From contig JAAMPI010001305.1 of NCBI GenBank assembly GCA_013054445.1, positions 1 to 16,204 of the forward strand: a stretch of DNA of 16,204 nucleotides, read 5' to 3'. The position numbers and the translations under genes are program-made. The DNA comes from Cudoniella acicularis. Lineage: Eukaryota; Ascomycota; Leotiomycetes; Helotiales; Helotiaceae. Positions 7,600 through 16,204 of this stretch are shown in pieces (positions within the stretch are counted from its first letter, which is position 1; each line of letters starts with the position of its first letter). A model generated the notes under the pieces. That model searched no databases. It was not told where the DNA came from and saw only the letters and a program-made list of their open reading frames with translations.

Positions 7600-10291
7600 A
7601 TGTCTTCGTCCACCTCACTACCTGTCCAAGGGCAACTTCGCACATCGAATCATGGCACCTCTGACTCAATACCACGCCAACCAATACCGAAAGCAGGCAG
7701 CAGAAGCGAAAAACAACGAGAACGCGAACGAGATCAAGCTCCAGGCGGCCAACAATCTTCGGAGCCCCCACCAAAGGGGGGTCCTCATCATAGACCCAAC
7801 CCGTCCCTAAAACGAACATCAGGAGCTGGAGAAGAGCGAGGAACAGAGACGATTAGAGCAACGACAAGGGAAACTTTGGTTTCGAGGCATAGAAGTGCCG
7901 AGCATGTACAACAGGCCGACACACGGACGAAGGCAAACGCATTAACTGAAGCCCGTCCTAATTACCCAGTTGCACTTCAGCGTAAGGAATTTAACATCCT
8001 CCCCACCGGGACTATTCTAACTGACTTGTTGTAGCTTCATGGAATCCAACTGTCTGCCTAATACCTCAAACGACAGCGCCCCTCGCAACCAGAGTGTCTG
8101 CGCCACCCTCGGCATCCCAGGCTCCGCAGTCCTTGCAGCCTACACCTTTACATGAACTCAGTCTCGAGGTTCAAGAAGCAGTTATTATTGAAGATCTTGT
8201 TTTAGTTCTTATGGGTTATGAAGGACAGTACATTCGATTTGCCAAGAGTTATAACAATACCTTGGAGCAAGACCGCATTGCCGGCCCCGGATATTCAATT
8301 TCTTCGGGTTTAGATCGGAGCCTACAGCAACTCGCCACTTCGATTTTAAAAGTTGCGACTCATTATAAAGCAACTGAGGCTTTTATTGAGGTCCAAAGTC
8401 GAGCAGAATTTGGTTTAGTAAACCACGCTTTATGTGCGGCTCTTAGGAAATCCTTACGTAACTATCTTGTTTTAATTGGACAGTTAGAAACCCAGTTTCT
8501 CACTAATTCATCATTTACATTACACGTTCTCAATCTATACATCCTCCCTGCGAGCCGCCTAATGTTTCAAATCTACAGGCTAGCGCACGACATCTCGCAA
8601 CGAAATGCTCTGTTGAAGGATCAAGACTCCGATGATGATTTCGACGATGTTAGCATTATCCTTAAGTCTTTGCGAGAAGGTGGCGATGCTGGACTCGGGA
8701 GATTCTTTACGGGTGGGAGTGTCCTAGCCCTTGTCACAGAACGACTTGAGTTGATGGCTGGAGATCCCACTGCACGGTCGCTCCTTACATCACTTTTAAG
8801 TGACGCAAGTCGGCCTTACATGATAATGTTAAATGAGTGGCTGCATCATGGTATTGTGAAAGATCCGCATGGGGAATTCATGATCAGAGAGCAACGAAGT
8901 ATTAAGAGGGAAAGACTCGAGGAGGACTATACTGACGAATACTGGGATCGGCGTTACACGATACGAGACGACGTTCCGCCGCAGTTGGAGGCTGTGAAAT
9001 CGAAGATTTTGCTTGCAGGTAAATATTTGAACGTCGTTCGTGAGTGCCGGCGAGTAAATATTAAGGCGATCACGGATTCTCCACTATCTTTTGGCGATGT
9101 TCGATTCTTGGAAAACGTCAATAACGCGTATTCTCATGCCAACGAATCTTTGCTACAGTTGCTACTTACGACTTACGACCTGCCAATGAGGTTACACTCA
9201 TTAAAACACTACTTTATCCTTCAATCTGATTTCTTCTCTTCTTTCCTCGAGCTTGGAGCCTCCGAACTTCGAAAACCGGTAGATAAGGTTAACACGAGCA
9301 AATTGCAGTCGTTGTTAGACCTTGTTCTTCGCCAACCGGGGAGTTCAACAGCTCAAGACCCTTTCAAAGAGGATGTGAAGGTGGAGATGAATCCAGTCAG
9401 TCTAACAGACTCTCTCACCCGGGTTGTGAACATTTCTGGGGAACAAGGCGAGACGCTTGTAGCACCGCTCACGCAACCTGAAGCTGAAAAGGGACCTATT
9501 GGATATACCTCGTTACAGCTGGATTATATCGTGCCATTCCCAGTATCACTTGTTATTGGCAGAAAGACAATTTGGAGGTATCAAGTCTTGTTTCGCTACC
9601 TTTTATCTTTACGTCACCTTGAGCAGCAGCTTGTGGCCAACTGGCAGACACAAAATAGAACATCCTGCTGGTCTTTCAAGAGTTCAAATACAGAGCTCGA
9701 GATCTGGAAACGTCGCGCTTTTGCTTTACGAGCTCGTATGCTAGTTTTCATCCAGCAGCTTTTATACTTTTGTACTTCAGAAGTAATTGAACCAAATTGG
9801 CAGGCTTTCATGGCGAAGCTTGTCACAGCAGCGCATGACAAAGCCGATTCCAAACCCGGTATTCGTACTGTCGATGAGCTCATGGGAGATCACGTTGACT
9901 TTCTTGACACATGCCTGAAGGAGTGTATGCTAACTAATAGCAGACTTTTGAAGGTATGTTCTATGAATCATTACCAGCGATGGAGCTGACCTTTCAATAG
10001 AGACACTCAAAAATTGCCCGGACATGTACCCTTTTTGCATCTTTCACCAACAGGGTTTCACGAGAGCTGGAGAAGGGTGACCCTGAGTTGTCAGATTCAG
10101 AGCAGCCAGCGACCATGGTGAAGAAGTTTGAGCTTAACTTTGGCAGGCATGTGCAACTCCTTCTCGACGAGCTGAACCATTTTGCCGCGACAGAAACAGT
10201 AGTTCTCTTAGGTCTTTGTGCAAGATTGAGTACGATAAACCATGGGACCGAGTTCAACGGCCCAAGGCCAAATGAACAAACGGAACCGTGA
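7600..10291 (+). CDS. GCP2: Gamma-tubulin complex component 2 (GCP2/Spc97/Alp4 family), 863 aa, three exons
   Basis: GCP2 pairs with GCP3 to hold gamma-tubulin and nucleate microtubules at spindle pole bodies. Exons are 7600-7981, 8035-9953 and 10001-10291. Introns are 7982-8034 (GTAAGG...TTGTAG, branch CTAAC) and 9954-10000 (GTATGT...CAATAG, branch CTGAC). All junctions keep one frame. Residues 1-165 are a charged, low-complexity N-terminus. The Spc97/Spc98 domain starts near 166 ([12 protein letters not shown], then [18 protein letters not shown]). Family blocks include [84 protein letters not shown] and [17 protein letters not shown]. The end is [18 protein letters not shown] plus a short tail. 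Length is normal for fungal GCP2. ATG 7600 is chosen for its CAACCATG context and SR/RE-rich N-terminus. Intact. Confidence 0.95.
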
Positions 10292-10335
10292 TATCTTTCG
10301 GACCGGAGTGCGGACTGTACATATGCGCTTCCATC

Positions 10336-11658
10336 GACAGAACCTGGGACCTATTCAAATACCCCGGCATCCGTTCCGATTTGGACCTCTACACCTTCGG
10401 CTTTGGCGCTTATTGGAAAGCAAGAAAGTGATCGCGGATGGTGCATCCATCAAAGAATACCTGATTGAATCAGCTGCTGAATACGGAATTGAAAAGCATA
10501 TCAGTTTCACACTAAATTAGTTTCGGCGAATTGGTCTTCTGAAACGAAAATTTGGTCGTTGGAAGTTGTTGGTGGGAAGGAGGAGAAAAGGAATATCGAG
10601 GCGAAATTCGTGATCTATGGCTCGGGATACTACAATTACGACGAGCCATTACAAACTTCAATTCCCAACATTTCCAACTTTAAAGGCACAATAATCCACC
10701 CTCAATTCTGGCCCCAAGACCTCGATTACAGCAACAAGAAAATCATCATCAGCAGCAGCGGCGCCACAGCAGTAACGCTCCTCCCCGTCCTCGCAGAAAC
10801 AGCAGCGATCGTCACAATGCTACAGCGAAGTCCAACGTATATTTTAGCAACACCAGCAATTGATTCCAACAGCTTCTGAATAAGGAAATTCTTCCCTTCT
10901 GGCACGGCAAACCTTCTCATTCGCTGGAGATTCATGTGGGCTATCTTCCTCTTTTTTCAATACTGCCGCGTGTTTTCAAACAAGGCAATTGAGTTCCTCA
11001 AGGTGGCTACGGAAAAGCAACTCCTAGAGCGCATCCCCCAGGAACCGCATTTCAAACCAGCGTATAAGCCGTGGGAACAACGATTGTGCGTTTGCCCAGA
11101 CGGTGAATTCTACCGTGTTTTAAGACAGAGAAATGCGCATGTCGTAACGGACACAATCGGGACCGTCACTGAAACCGGGATTCTCACAACAAAAGGAACG
11201 ATTTTGGAAGCTGATATCATCATCACAGCCACAGGGCTAAAAACGAATTTTGCAGGAGGAACAAAAATGACCGTCGATGGCACACCCATCGACTTCTCAG
11301 AAAAGTACCTGTAGAAAGGAGCCTTGCTGCAGGATATCCCGAACACGGCTTTCTTGCTCGGGTACACGAATGCGTCGTGGACGCTCGGTGCTTCGGCTGC
11401 TATGCAAATGGTTTGTAGAATTGTGAAGTATATGATGGCGAAAGGGTTGGCGGTTGTTACTCCGAGAGTGAGGGATGACAGGGAGGTGAGGCCGACTAAC
11501 ATGTGGAGTTTGAAGAGCACGTATATCATTGCGGCGAAGGGGGGTGTGCCGAAGTGTGGGGAAGTGAGGCGTGGAATGCGAGGGTCAATTACTTTAAGGA
11601 TTGGTGGGATGCGAAGTTTGGTGGATTTGAGGAGTTGGAGTTTATCGGGGACTCTTAA
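10336..11658 (+). pseudogene. Flavin-containing (Baeyer-Villiger-type) monooxygenase remnant, 5'-truncated
   Basis: The first recognisable block is [22 protein letters not shown] (10339 on), the GGTW...YPG...D region that follows the N-terminal FAD Rossmann motif in these enzymes. That motif itself is missing. It continues [48 protein letters not shown] (GSG before it now reads SSS), LQRSPTYI, PHFKPAYKPWEQRLCVCPDGEFYR, TETGILTT, ATGL, NTAFLLGYTNASWTL, and ends KDWWDAKFGGFEELEFIGDS at 11658. Frame changes lie near 10425, 10516 and 11565. Stops at 10877 (TGA) and 11312 (TAG) fall where Trp is expected. The first homologous codons lie about 45 bp after the GCP2 stop, on the same strand. The family is clear; the substrate is unknown. 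Confidence 0.88.
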
Positions 11659-11758
11659 ACAATCTGTTGAAGAGCGTTATGAATACTGGCGGGACCATTC
11701 CTGGAAGTGAAAATGAATTTGGCTTTTCAGGAGCCTGAATAAAAACGGGTGCACTAAC

Positions 11759-12030
11759 GAGCCTGGGACCAGAAGTCTGTTTTACAGGGCATATTTAAGC
11801 GATTTTCAGGCTCCGAGACCCCCACCTTCAGGCTTCTGAAAGTAAAGTCGTCGCGATCACTTTAAAGTTGTGAAATAACTATAAATAATTATGATATAAT
11901 ATTCAAGTATCGTGAGTTTAAGAAGGCAAATATACTTTCTATTGAGTAGCACTTTAAAGTTCGTGAATTTTTGAATTTTGGTTTACTAGTAAAATGCCCT
12001 GTAAAATACAGACTTCTGGTCCCAGGCTTG
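11759..12030. mobile_element. MITE-like element with ~33-bp inverted repeats (272 bp)
   Basis: Positions 11760-11792 (AGCCTGGGACCAGAAGTCTG, then TTTTACAGGGCAT) and 11994-12028 are inverted repeats that match throughout except for a 2-base AT insertion on the right. TAAC stands on both sides (11755-11758 and 12031-12034), a possible target duplication, though a plain TA is also possible. The interior is non-coding and AT-rich and contains CACTTTAAAGTT twice (from about 11858 and 11950). It lies between the monooxygenase remnant and the Dfg5-type gene. Confidence 0.75.
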
Positions 12031-12034
12031 TAAC

Positions 12035-12682
12035 TCAAAGCGGCAGCGACGGCACCTGAAGCAATTGTATATATGGAAGAGTATGGAACAATAGACTTAG
12101 TAGGTATCTAAACTCCAAAGAAAAGTGCCTGCAATAGATATTTTTGAAGCAAAAATATATGACATATACATAGGTATAAACATTAGGATCTAATACACTA
12201 TATACTTTCCTCCACTCCACGCTCCACTCTCCAGCTTGGATAAAAATGCAGTTCCTTTATCCACTCCACACCACACCACCGCGCTCCAAATAGAGAACAA
12301 AGCATGAAAAGTACCATGCCAAAAGTAAAAGAAAAGAGGTGGATGTTCTTAAGTAAGCACGCTCCCAACCCTCCTGCCTAACCCCCCAAGATTCCTAAAC
12401 GCCGTTTTCTCTCCTCGAAAAATACGAGAGAGAAGAGAATCCCCAAAACGCCGTCGGATGAAAGAAAAGGGCAGGGAAAGACCCATTGGAGAAAAACAAG
12501 TCCCGAACGTTGCGTCGTAAAATCACTCATCCCCCCCCATTCCTCTCATGCCCCAACATATCATGCTACCATCCATCCATTCATGCACACCCATCCTTCC
12601 CTCCCTCGGCCATCCTTAACCCCTCCCAATATTTCATCAAGAGTCCAAGCTTTTTCACATGACCACGAGAAGAATCCGCCAA
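12035..12682. other. Intergenic, 3' flank of the Dfg5-type gene, no gene seen
   Basis: This region holds pyrimidine-rich sequence on the plus strand (12200-12300 and 12580-12620) and the AT-rich 12070-12200. A small CTCG/CGAG hairpin near 12415-12435 and two copies of AAACGCCGT are present. The open frames here are short and unlike known proteins. Confidence 0.45.
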
Positions 12683-14266
12683 TCAAAGGCTCATCCACCC
12701 AAACATTCCAGTCGCGCCGAGAAGCACAACTGTTGTCAAAATCCCCGCACCAACCTTGTCCTTCGAAGCAACTGGTAGCAACGCCTCCGGGTTTGCCACA
12801 CTTTGACTCCCAGCGTTTGAATTGCCTACACTTGTTCCACCAGTGACATTCGTGACAGGAGGGGCCACATTCTCGAGAGGGAGGAGGTTGACAAAGATAG
12901 CTGACATAGCGGCCATTTGTTGACCCACGCCGTATGTTCCATCCCATGCTGGTGCTTTGGACCAACTTAATCCACATGTACGACCATTAGAGCCACCCAC
13001 ACATTGAGCTGCGGCTGCGATGGCCGAGGCGCGGAGACGAGGCATAATGAGATCATAAGTGAAAGGGGCCATTTTGGTAGTTGATGCGAGCCATCGGGTT
13101 AGGTAGGCTTTGAAACTGTACATATCTGTTGTGCAGGTAAGTTTGGTTTCGCAAGCGACTTCGTAGGCGATATCGTTGGGGAAGAAGAGGTTGAGCGTAG
13201 TGTTTAGTAGTCCAGTAGTTCTCTCTTGCCAGATGGCGCTACCATTTGTCTACGCAAGTCAGTTTCTGTTTCCATCAGTGATACAGGGGACATACGTAGT
13301 TGTACATGTTTGCGGCACCAAGTAGCCAGACAGCCATGTTGTAAGAGAATTGAACCTTGTTGATATCAGTGCAGTTGTCTTCGATATGAGCACCATCATA
13401 GATATTGTAATCAGCGTCCATCAACCCGACGCCGGTAATCCAAGTCCAGGTCTTCTCGGCATAATCGGCGTAGGTTTGGTTGTTTGTGTATCGAGCAAGT
13501 CGAGCACCAAGGTTAAAAAAGCATCCATTAGCAATGGAGTTCTTGTAGTCGTATCCGGTAAGATATGGGTATACCTGCCACCGAAGTCTACAATCATCAG
13601 CCATGTCCATTCGATGCCAAATTTAAAACACTTACCCTCCACCACAAGTTGTGTCGGGTCGTACAGCTTGAGTGTTGAAAACCGCCTGAGCAAGAGCTAA
13701 CCATTGAGGTGCAGTCGGCGGAGGATTCTGGAAATTGTACTCGGCAGCCAACATTGCAGTCATTCCCCAGAAAGCTTGATCATCATTTCCCATCGACTGT
13801 GACCAATTCGAAGGCATCATATCATCATTCTCTCCCACCTGCCATTGGACTCCCGCGTATACCACATCGTTGTAGGAGGTATCGTTCGTGTAGTGCCAAT
13901 AATCGATCATCGTACCCCACATGGCACCCGATTCCCACCAGTAATCTGTAGATAGTCAGAACCACATTTGTTTATTTACCCCGGATTATGGTGAGCATAC
14001 ATCCCCACGTAGGATCTGGCGGGGGACCCGGTAACACGCCGATGATCCCTCCGCTTGTATTTCCCTTGTAATAGCTCATCATGTCGTACGCGATCGTGGC
14101 CGCCGCATTTTTTATCGAATCTAAAGATGTGTGAGCGGTTAATTGTAGTTATTCGGATCAAAGGGCAATGCGCACCAGCTGAATCTATATCGAGGTCAAT
14201 AGCAGACACCAGATTGCAGCCCAGCAGCAGCGCTGTCGCAGCGCGCGAAAGGAACGAAGAATGCAT
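12683..14266 (-). CDS. DFG5: Dfg5/Dcw1-type GPI-anchored GH76 protein (putative endo-1,6-alpha-mannosidase), 459 aa, five exons
   Basis: Family members sit at the plasma membrane and help join GPI-anchored mannoproteins to the wall glucan. Exons, in gene order, are 14176-14266, 14001-14120, 13636-13945, 13296-13587 and 12683-13249. Introns are 55, 55, 48 and 46 bp with GT-AG ends and matching phases. Residues 1-22 are a signal peptide (cut after LVSA). Then come [30 protein letters not shown] (71-82), the catalytic pair in GNDDQAFWG (D125, D126), [52 protein letters not shown] and CGLSW. Seven or so N-glycosylation sequons are visible. The end is a Ser/Asn-rich spacer and a hydrophobic tail (about 437-459), the pattern of a GPI signal. 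Intact, convergent with GCP2. Filamentous fungi have several paralogues, and which one this is cannot be told. Confidence 0.95.
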
Positions 14267-14705
14267 GTTGATGAAAAGCGACGATTGATGTTCGTGATCG
14301 GTTGCAGGGAGATGGTGACGGCGATGGCCCAAGACGCGTTGGTGTGTTCTCCACAGCAACGTGCTGCAGCGTGACGGTAACGAATGCAGGTTAGAAACTT
14401 CTTTATCGGCCGGCTCTGGAGCACATGGACGGCGATGGGTGAATGTAACGACAGGCGACAACAAGATGTCGAGATGGTGTCCGTGGGAGTTGATGGAAGG
14501 CGGAGGAGGTGGAGTGGCGGGAGGAGAATGTTGGCAGGGACGAGCCCTTTGATGAGCTAGCTGAGTCGCTGATTGATCGATGTCTAGGTAGTGGGCAATC
14601 TGCTAGGCCAATAATTAAGCTTGTTTACGACATTCCATCCCCATACTGCGTAGTGGCACCAATATTTTCAGGGCTGGAAAAAGGGGGCACCCACAATAAA
14701 ACCCC
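14267..14705 (-). promoter_or_regulatory. Upstream region of the Dfg5-type gene
   Basis: Assigned by position. On the minus strand ATG 14266 is preceded by CATCAAC. No TATA box or binding site stands out, and the open frames crossing here are extensions of the gene's own frame or random. Confidence 0.35.
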
Positions 14706-14758
14706 GGAACAATGGACACATACAAATTGGGCGTGCCGCCGCGTGTCCAATTTGTTCC
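14706..14758. repeat. Imperfect inverted repeat (hairpin-capable)
   Basis: GGAACAATGGACAC (14706-14719) pairs with GTGTCCAATTTGTTCC (14743-14758), leaving a 2-base bulge and a 23-base loop. The loop contains ACAAATTGGGCG, which partly repeats the arm. No coding context. Confidence 0.6.
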
Positions 14759-15674
14759 GTCCTATGGGCTCTCTTCGCATTTCTGCGCATCTTCAAACGC
14801 TGGCGCAAGCCCCCAACTCCCCATTACTCTGCACTTCAATTTATGAGCGCGAATATAAATAACAAGGAACTTCTCTGGGGTCAAAAGCTTAAAATTGAAG
14901 CTTCATGCGATAATGCGATGAACAGCTTGAAAACCGGATTGGTCAGTCACGTGGTTGACCTCATGAACTGGCAAGCCAAGTTGGCCAATGCCGTTTCAAG
15001 AATCAAGTCAAGGCTCTGGAGCTTTGATGAAAGCTTAATCGTCTAGTCCTGGTGTAAAGTCCCTTGCTCTCGAGGCAAGGCTCCTTTATAGCATAAAAAT
15101 ATAAGATTTATATCTCACTCTCTTCGGCTGTCTTTAATTGCGGAATATCACCAGTGCACATCTCTTCCAGTCTCATTCCTTTAAGTATAGAAATTTGTTA
15201 GATAGGCTTCTACTATTTCTCCTTCTCGGTCATCTTCCAGAGGCTGTTATTAGCATATCTCTTCTCTTCTCAGAGTCAATCCTCTTCAATGTCGCGATCA
15301 CGTGAGCACTCAAAACACCCCAAAACCTTATGCTGAACGCGTGTTACAGCAGCTCGATTCACCTCCTTGCTATTCTATATCTATTGCAATTAATATTCAG
15401 AATGCTCTTCTTCAACTCGCGTGCTTTGCATCACTTCTCAAAGATATACATTCAAATTTTACTTCACATTTCAATTTGACAATACTTGATTAAGCATTTC
15501 CACATATTCTCGTGGGAAAACTATAAAGTTTACAGTTTCAACAATTCAGGCGAATGCTCCAAATGAGCTTCCCTCTTTGCTTAAAGGTTACATTCCTGAA
15601 CGATTTCAAATCCGAAATATTGAAGTTCAAGTATCACGATCCTTTCGCTAATCACATATAAATCTCGCCCTATA
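14759..15674. other. No recognisable gene
   Basis: There are two short plus-strand open frames, 14843-15046 (67 codons, MSANINNKELLWG...) and 15302-15493 (63 codons, opening at a GTG). Neither matches a family I know, and neither has a clear intron or start context. A CCTTGC/GCAAGG hairpin sits at about 15062-15081. Pyrimidine-rich tracts at 15110-15290 could be a fungal promoter, for a gene that I cannot identify. Confidence 0.35.
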
Positions 15675-15705
15675 GGAAGCTGGAAGCTGGAAGCTGGAAG
15701 CTGGA
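15675..15705 (+). repeat. GGAAGCT heptamer microsatellite
   Basis: Four perfect tandem copies of GGAAGCT (15675-15702) are followed by a partial unit. Confidence 0.9.
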
Positions 15706-16204
15706 CCTGGCAATGTAACCCTGCAATTCCGGGAATGACGGGCAGAATGCAGTGAGATTCTGCATGAGGAATCTGATGATTACCCCAAATCTCGTTTTAC
15801 TCAGGGGTTCGCCAATAGTTGGGTCAGGTTGTCGGGGAGCGATTTTTACACAAGAAACACTTCGACTCTGAGTTGAAAGTCCTACAACTTCAACACTCAC
15901 ATAGCGATTCAGGAGCTTACCGCAAATTGAGACTCGATTCCATAAAACACCGCCTTTCCTTTTCCCCTCTTTCTTAGCGCTTGCACCTCGCTTAGTATGA
16001 ATTAGTTTTGGAAGACTTTATCATCGTATCTAACTGTAACATCTAGTGGTAGGAAGCTTACTAAATAGCCAGCGAGAAAACGAATACAGGCTTAGGGGAG
16101 AGCATTTATGAAAAGAGATGCAAACAAGGTTGAAGTGAAAAGGGGATAATTTCACGTGACGGTTTGGCGGGTCGGTTTATCTTCGACTACAAAGCTACCT
16201 CTAG
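15706..16204. other. No recognisable gene; possible upstream region of a gene beyond the window
   Basis: A minus-strand open frame (15670-15900, 76 codons, opening at a non-ATG codon) matches nothing known. TTTCACGTGACGG at 16150-16162 resembles the CACGTGAC element upstream of GCP2 (7499), so a gene may begin to the right of the window. Confidence 0.3.

Noticed and set aside
9499..9883. Open frames inside GCP2 exon 2
   Set aside because: Shadows of the Spc97/Spc98 domain.
10289..10340. Fusion of GCP2 to the monooxygenase
   Set aside because: A TGA at 10289-10291 ends GCP2 after a normal C-terminus, and the remnant is broken in several frames.
12561..12977. Open frames overlapping the last exon of the Dfg5-type gene (both strands)
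   Set aside because: They lie in other frames over a clearly coding exon with its GPI-signal tail.
13946..13979. Short intron of 34 bp (donor GTAAAT) in the Dfg5-type gene
   Set aside because: Too short for a fungal intron. The donor GTATGC at 14000 gives 55 bp with a CTGAC branch site and restores the family block YYWWESGAM.

Overview
The window is from a filamentous ascomycete (Pezizomycotina; Leotiomycetes or a near relative would fit, but the class cannot be fixed from sequence alone). The genes carry short GT-AG introns of 46-62 bp with CTAAC, CTAAT or CTGAC branch sites. The conserved genes are fungal (gamma-tubulin complex GCP2 and a Dfg5/Dcw1 GPI-anchored GH76 protein). The repeats carry in-frame stops where family members have Gln or Trp codons, in TA-rich DNA, as expected from repeat-induced point mutation (RIP).

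Layout. Positions 1-3290 are transposon debris: a minus-strand Ty3/gypsy-type Gag remnant split from its upstream leader by a pogo/Fot1 DNA transposon (390-2547) with 23-bp terminal inverted repeats, a TA duplication and a DD35D triad, but seven in-frame stops and one frame change. Positions 3455-4720 hold an intact three-exon gene of 383 codons, a fungal protein of unknown function with a PD-(D/E)XK-like core. Positions 5271-7207 are bounded by two copies of one ~235-bp LTR in opposite orientations. The left copy is a solo LTR with a perfect 5-bp duplication (GTGGC). Between them lie a MITE-like element (5685-6072) with 39-bp inverted repeats and a broken nucleoside-phosphorylase-like (Pfs-type) effector-domain gene that ends exactly at the right LTR. 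An AT-rich block (7208-7490) closes the accessory part.

From about 7500 the window becomes ordinary genic DNA. GCP2 (7600-10291, plus strand, three exons, 863 aa) is intact. It is followed after about 45 bp by a 5'-truncated flavin monooxygenase pseudogene (10336-11658), then a second MITE-like element (11759-12030). The convergent Dfg5/Dcw1-type gene (12683-14266, minus strand, five exons, 459 aa) is intact. The last 1.9 kb (14267-16204) contains its upstream region and no gene I can recognise.

The genes do not form a pathway. GCP2 nucleates microtubules, the Dfg5 protein acts in cell-wall assembly, and the unknown gene and Pfs remnant belong to accessory fungal families. The most interesting points are the intact unknown gene among decayed repeats, three ACGCGT boxes upstream of the TATA box in the LTR, two compact inverted-repeat elements, and the monooxygenase remnant abutting GCP2.
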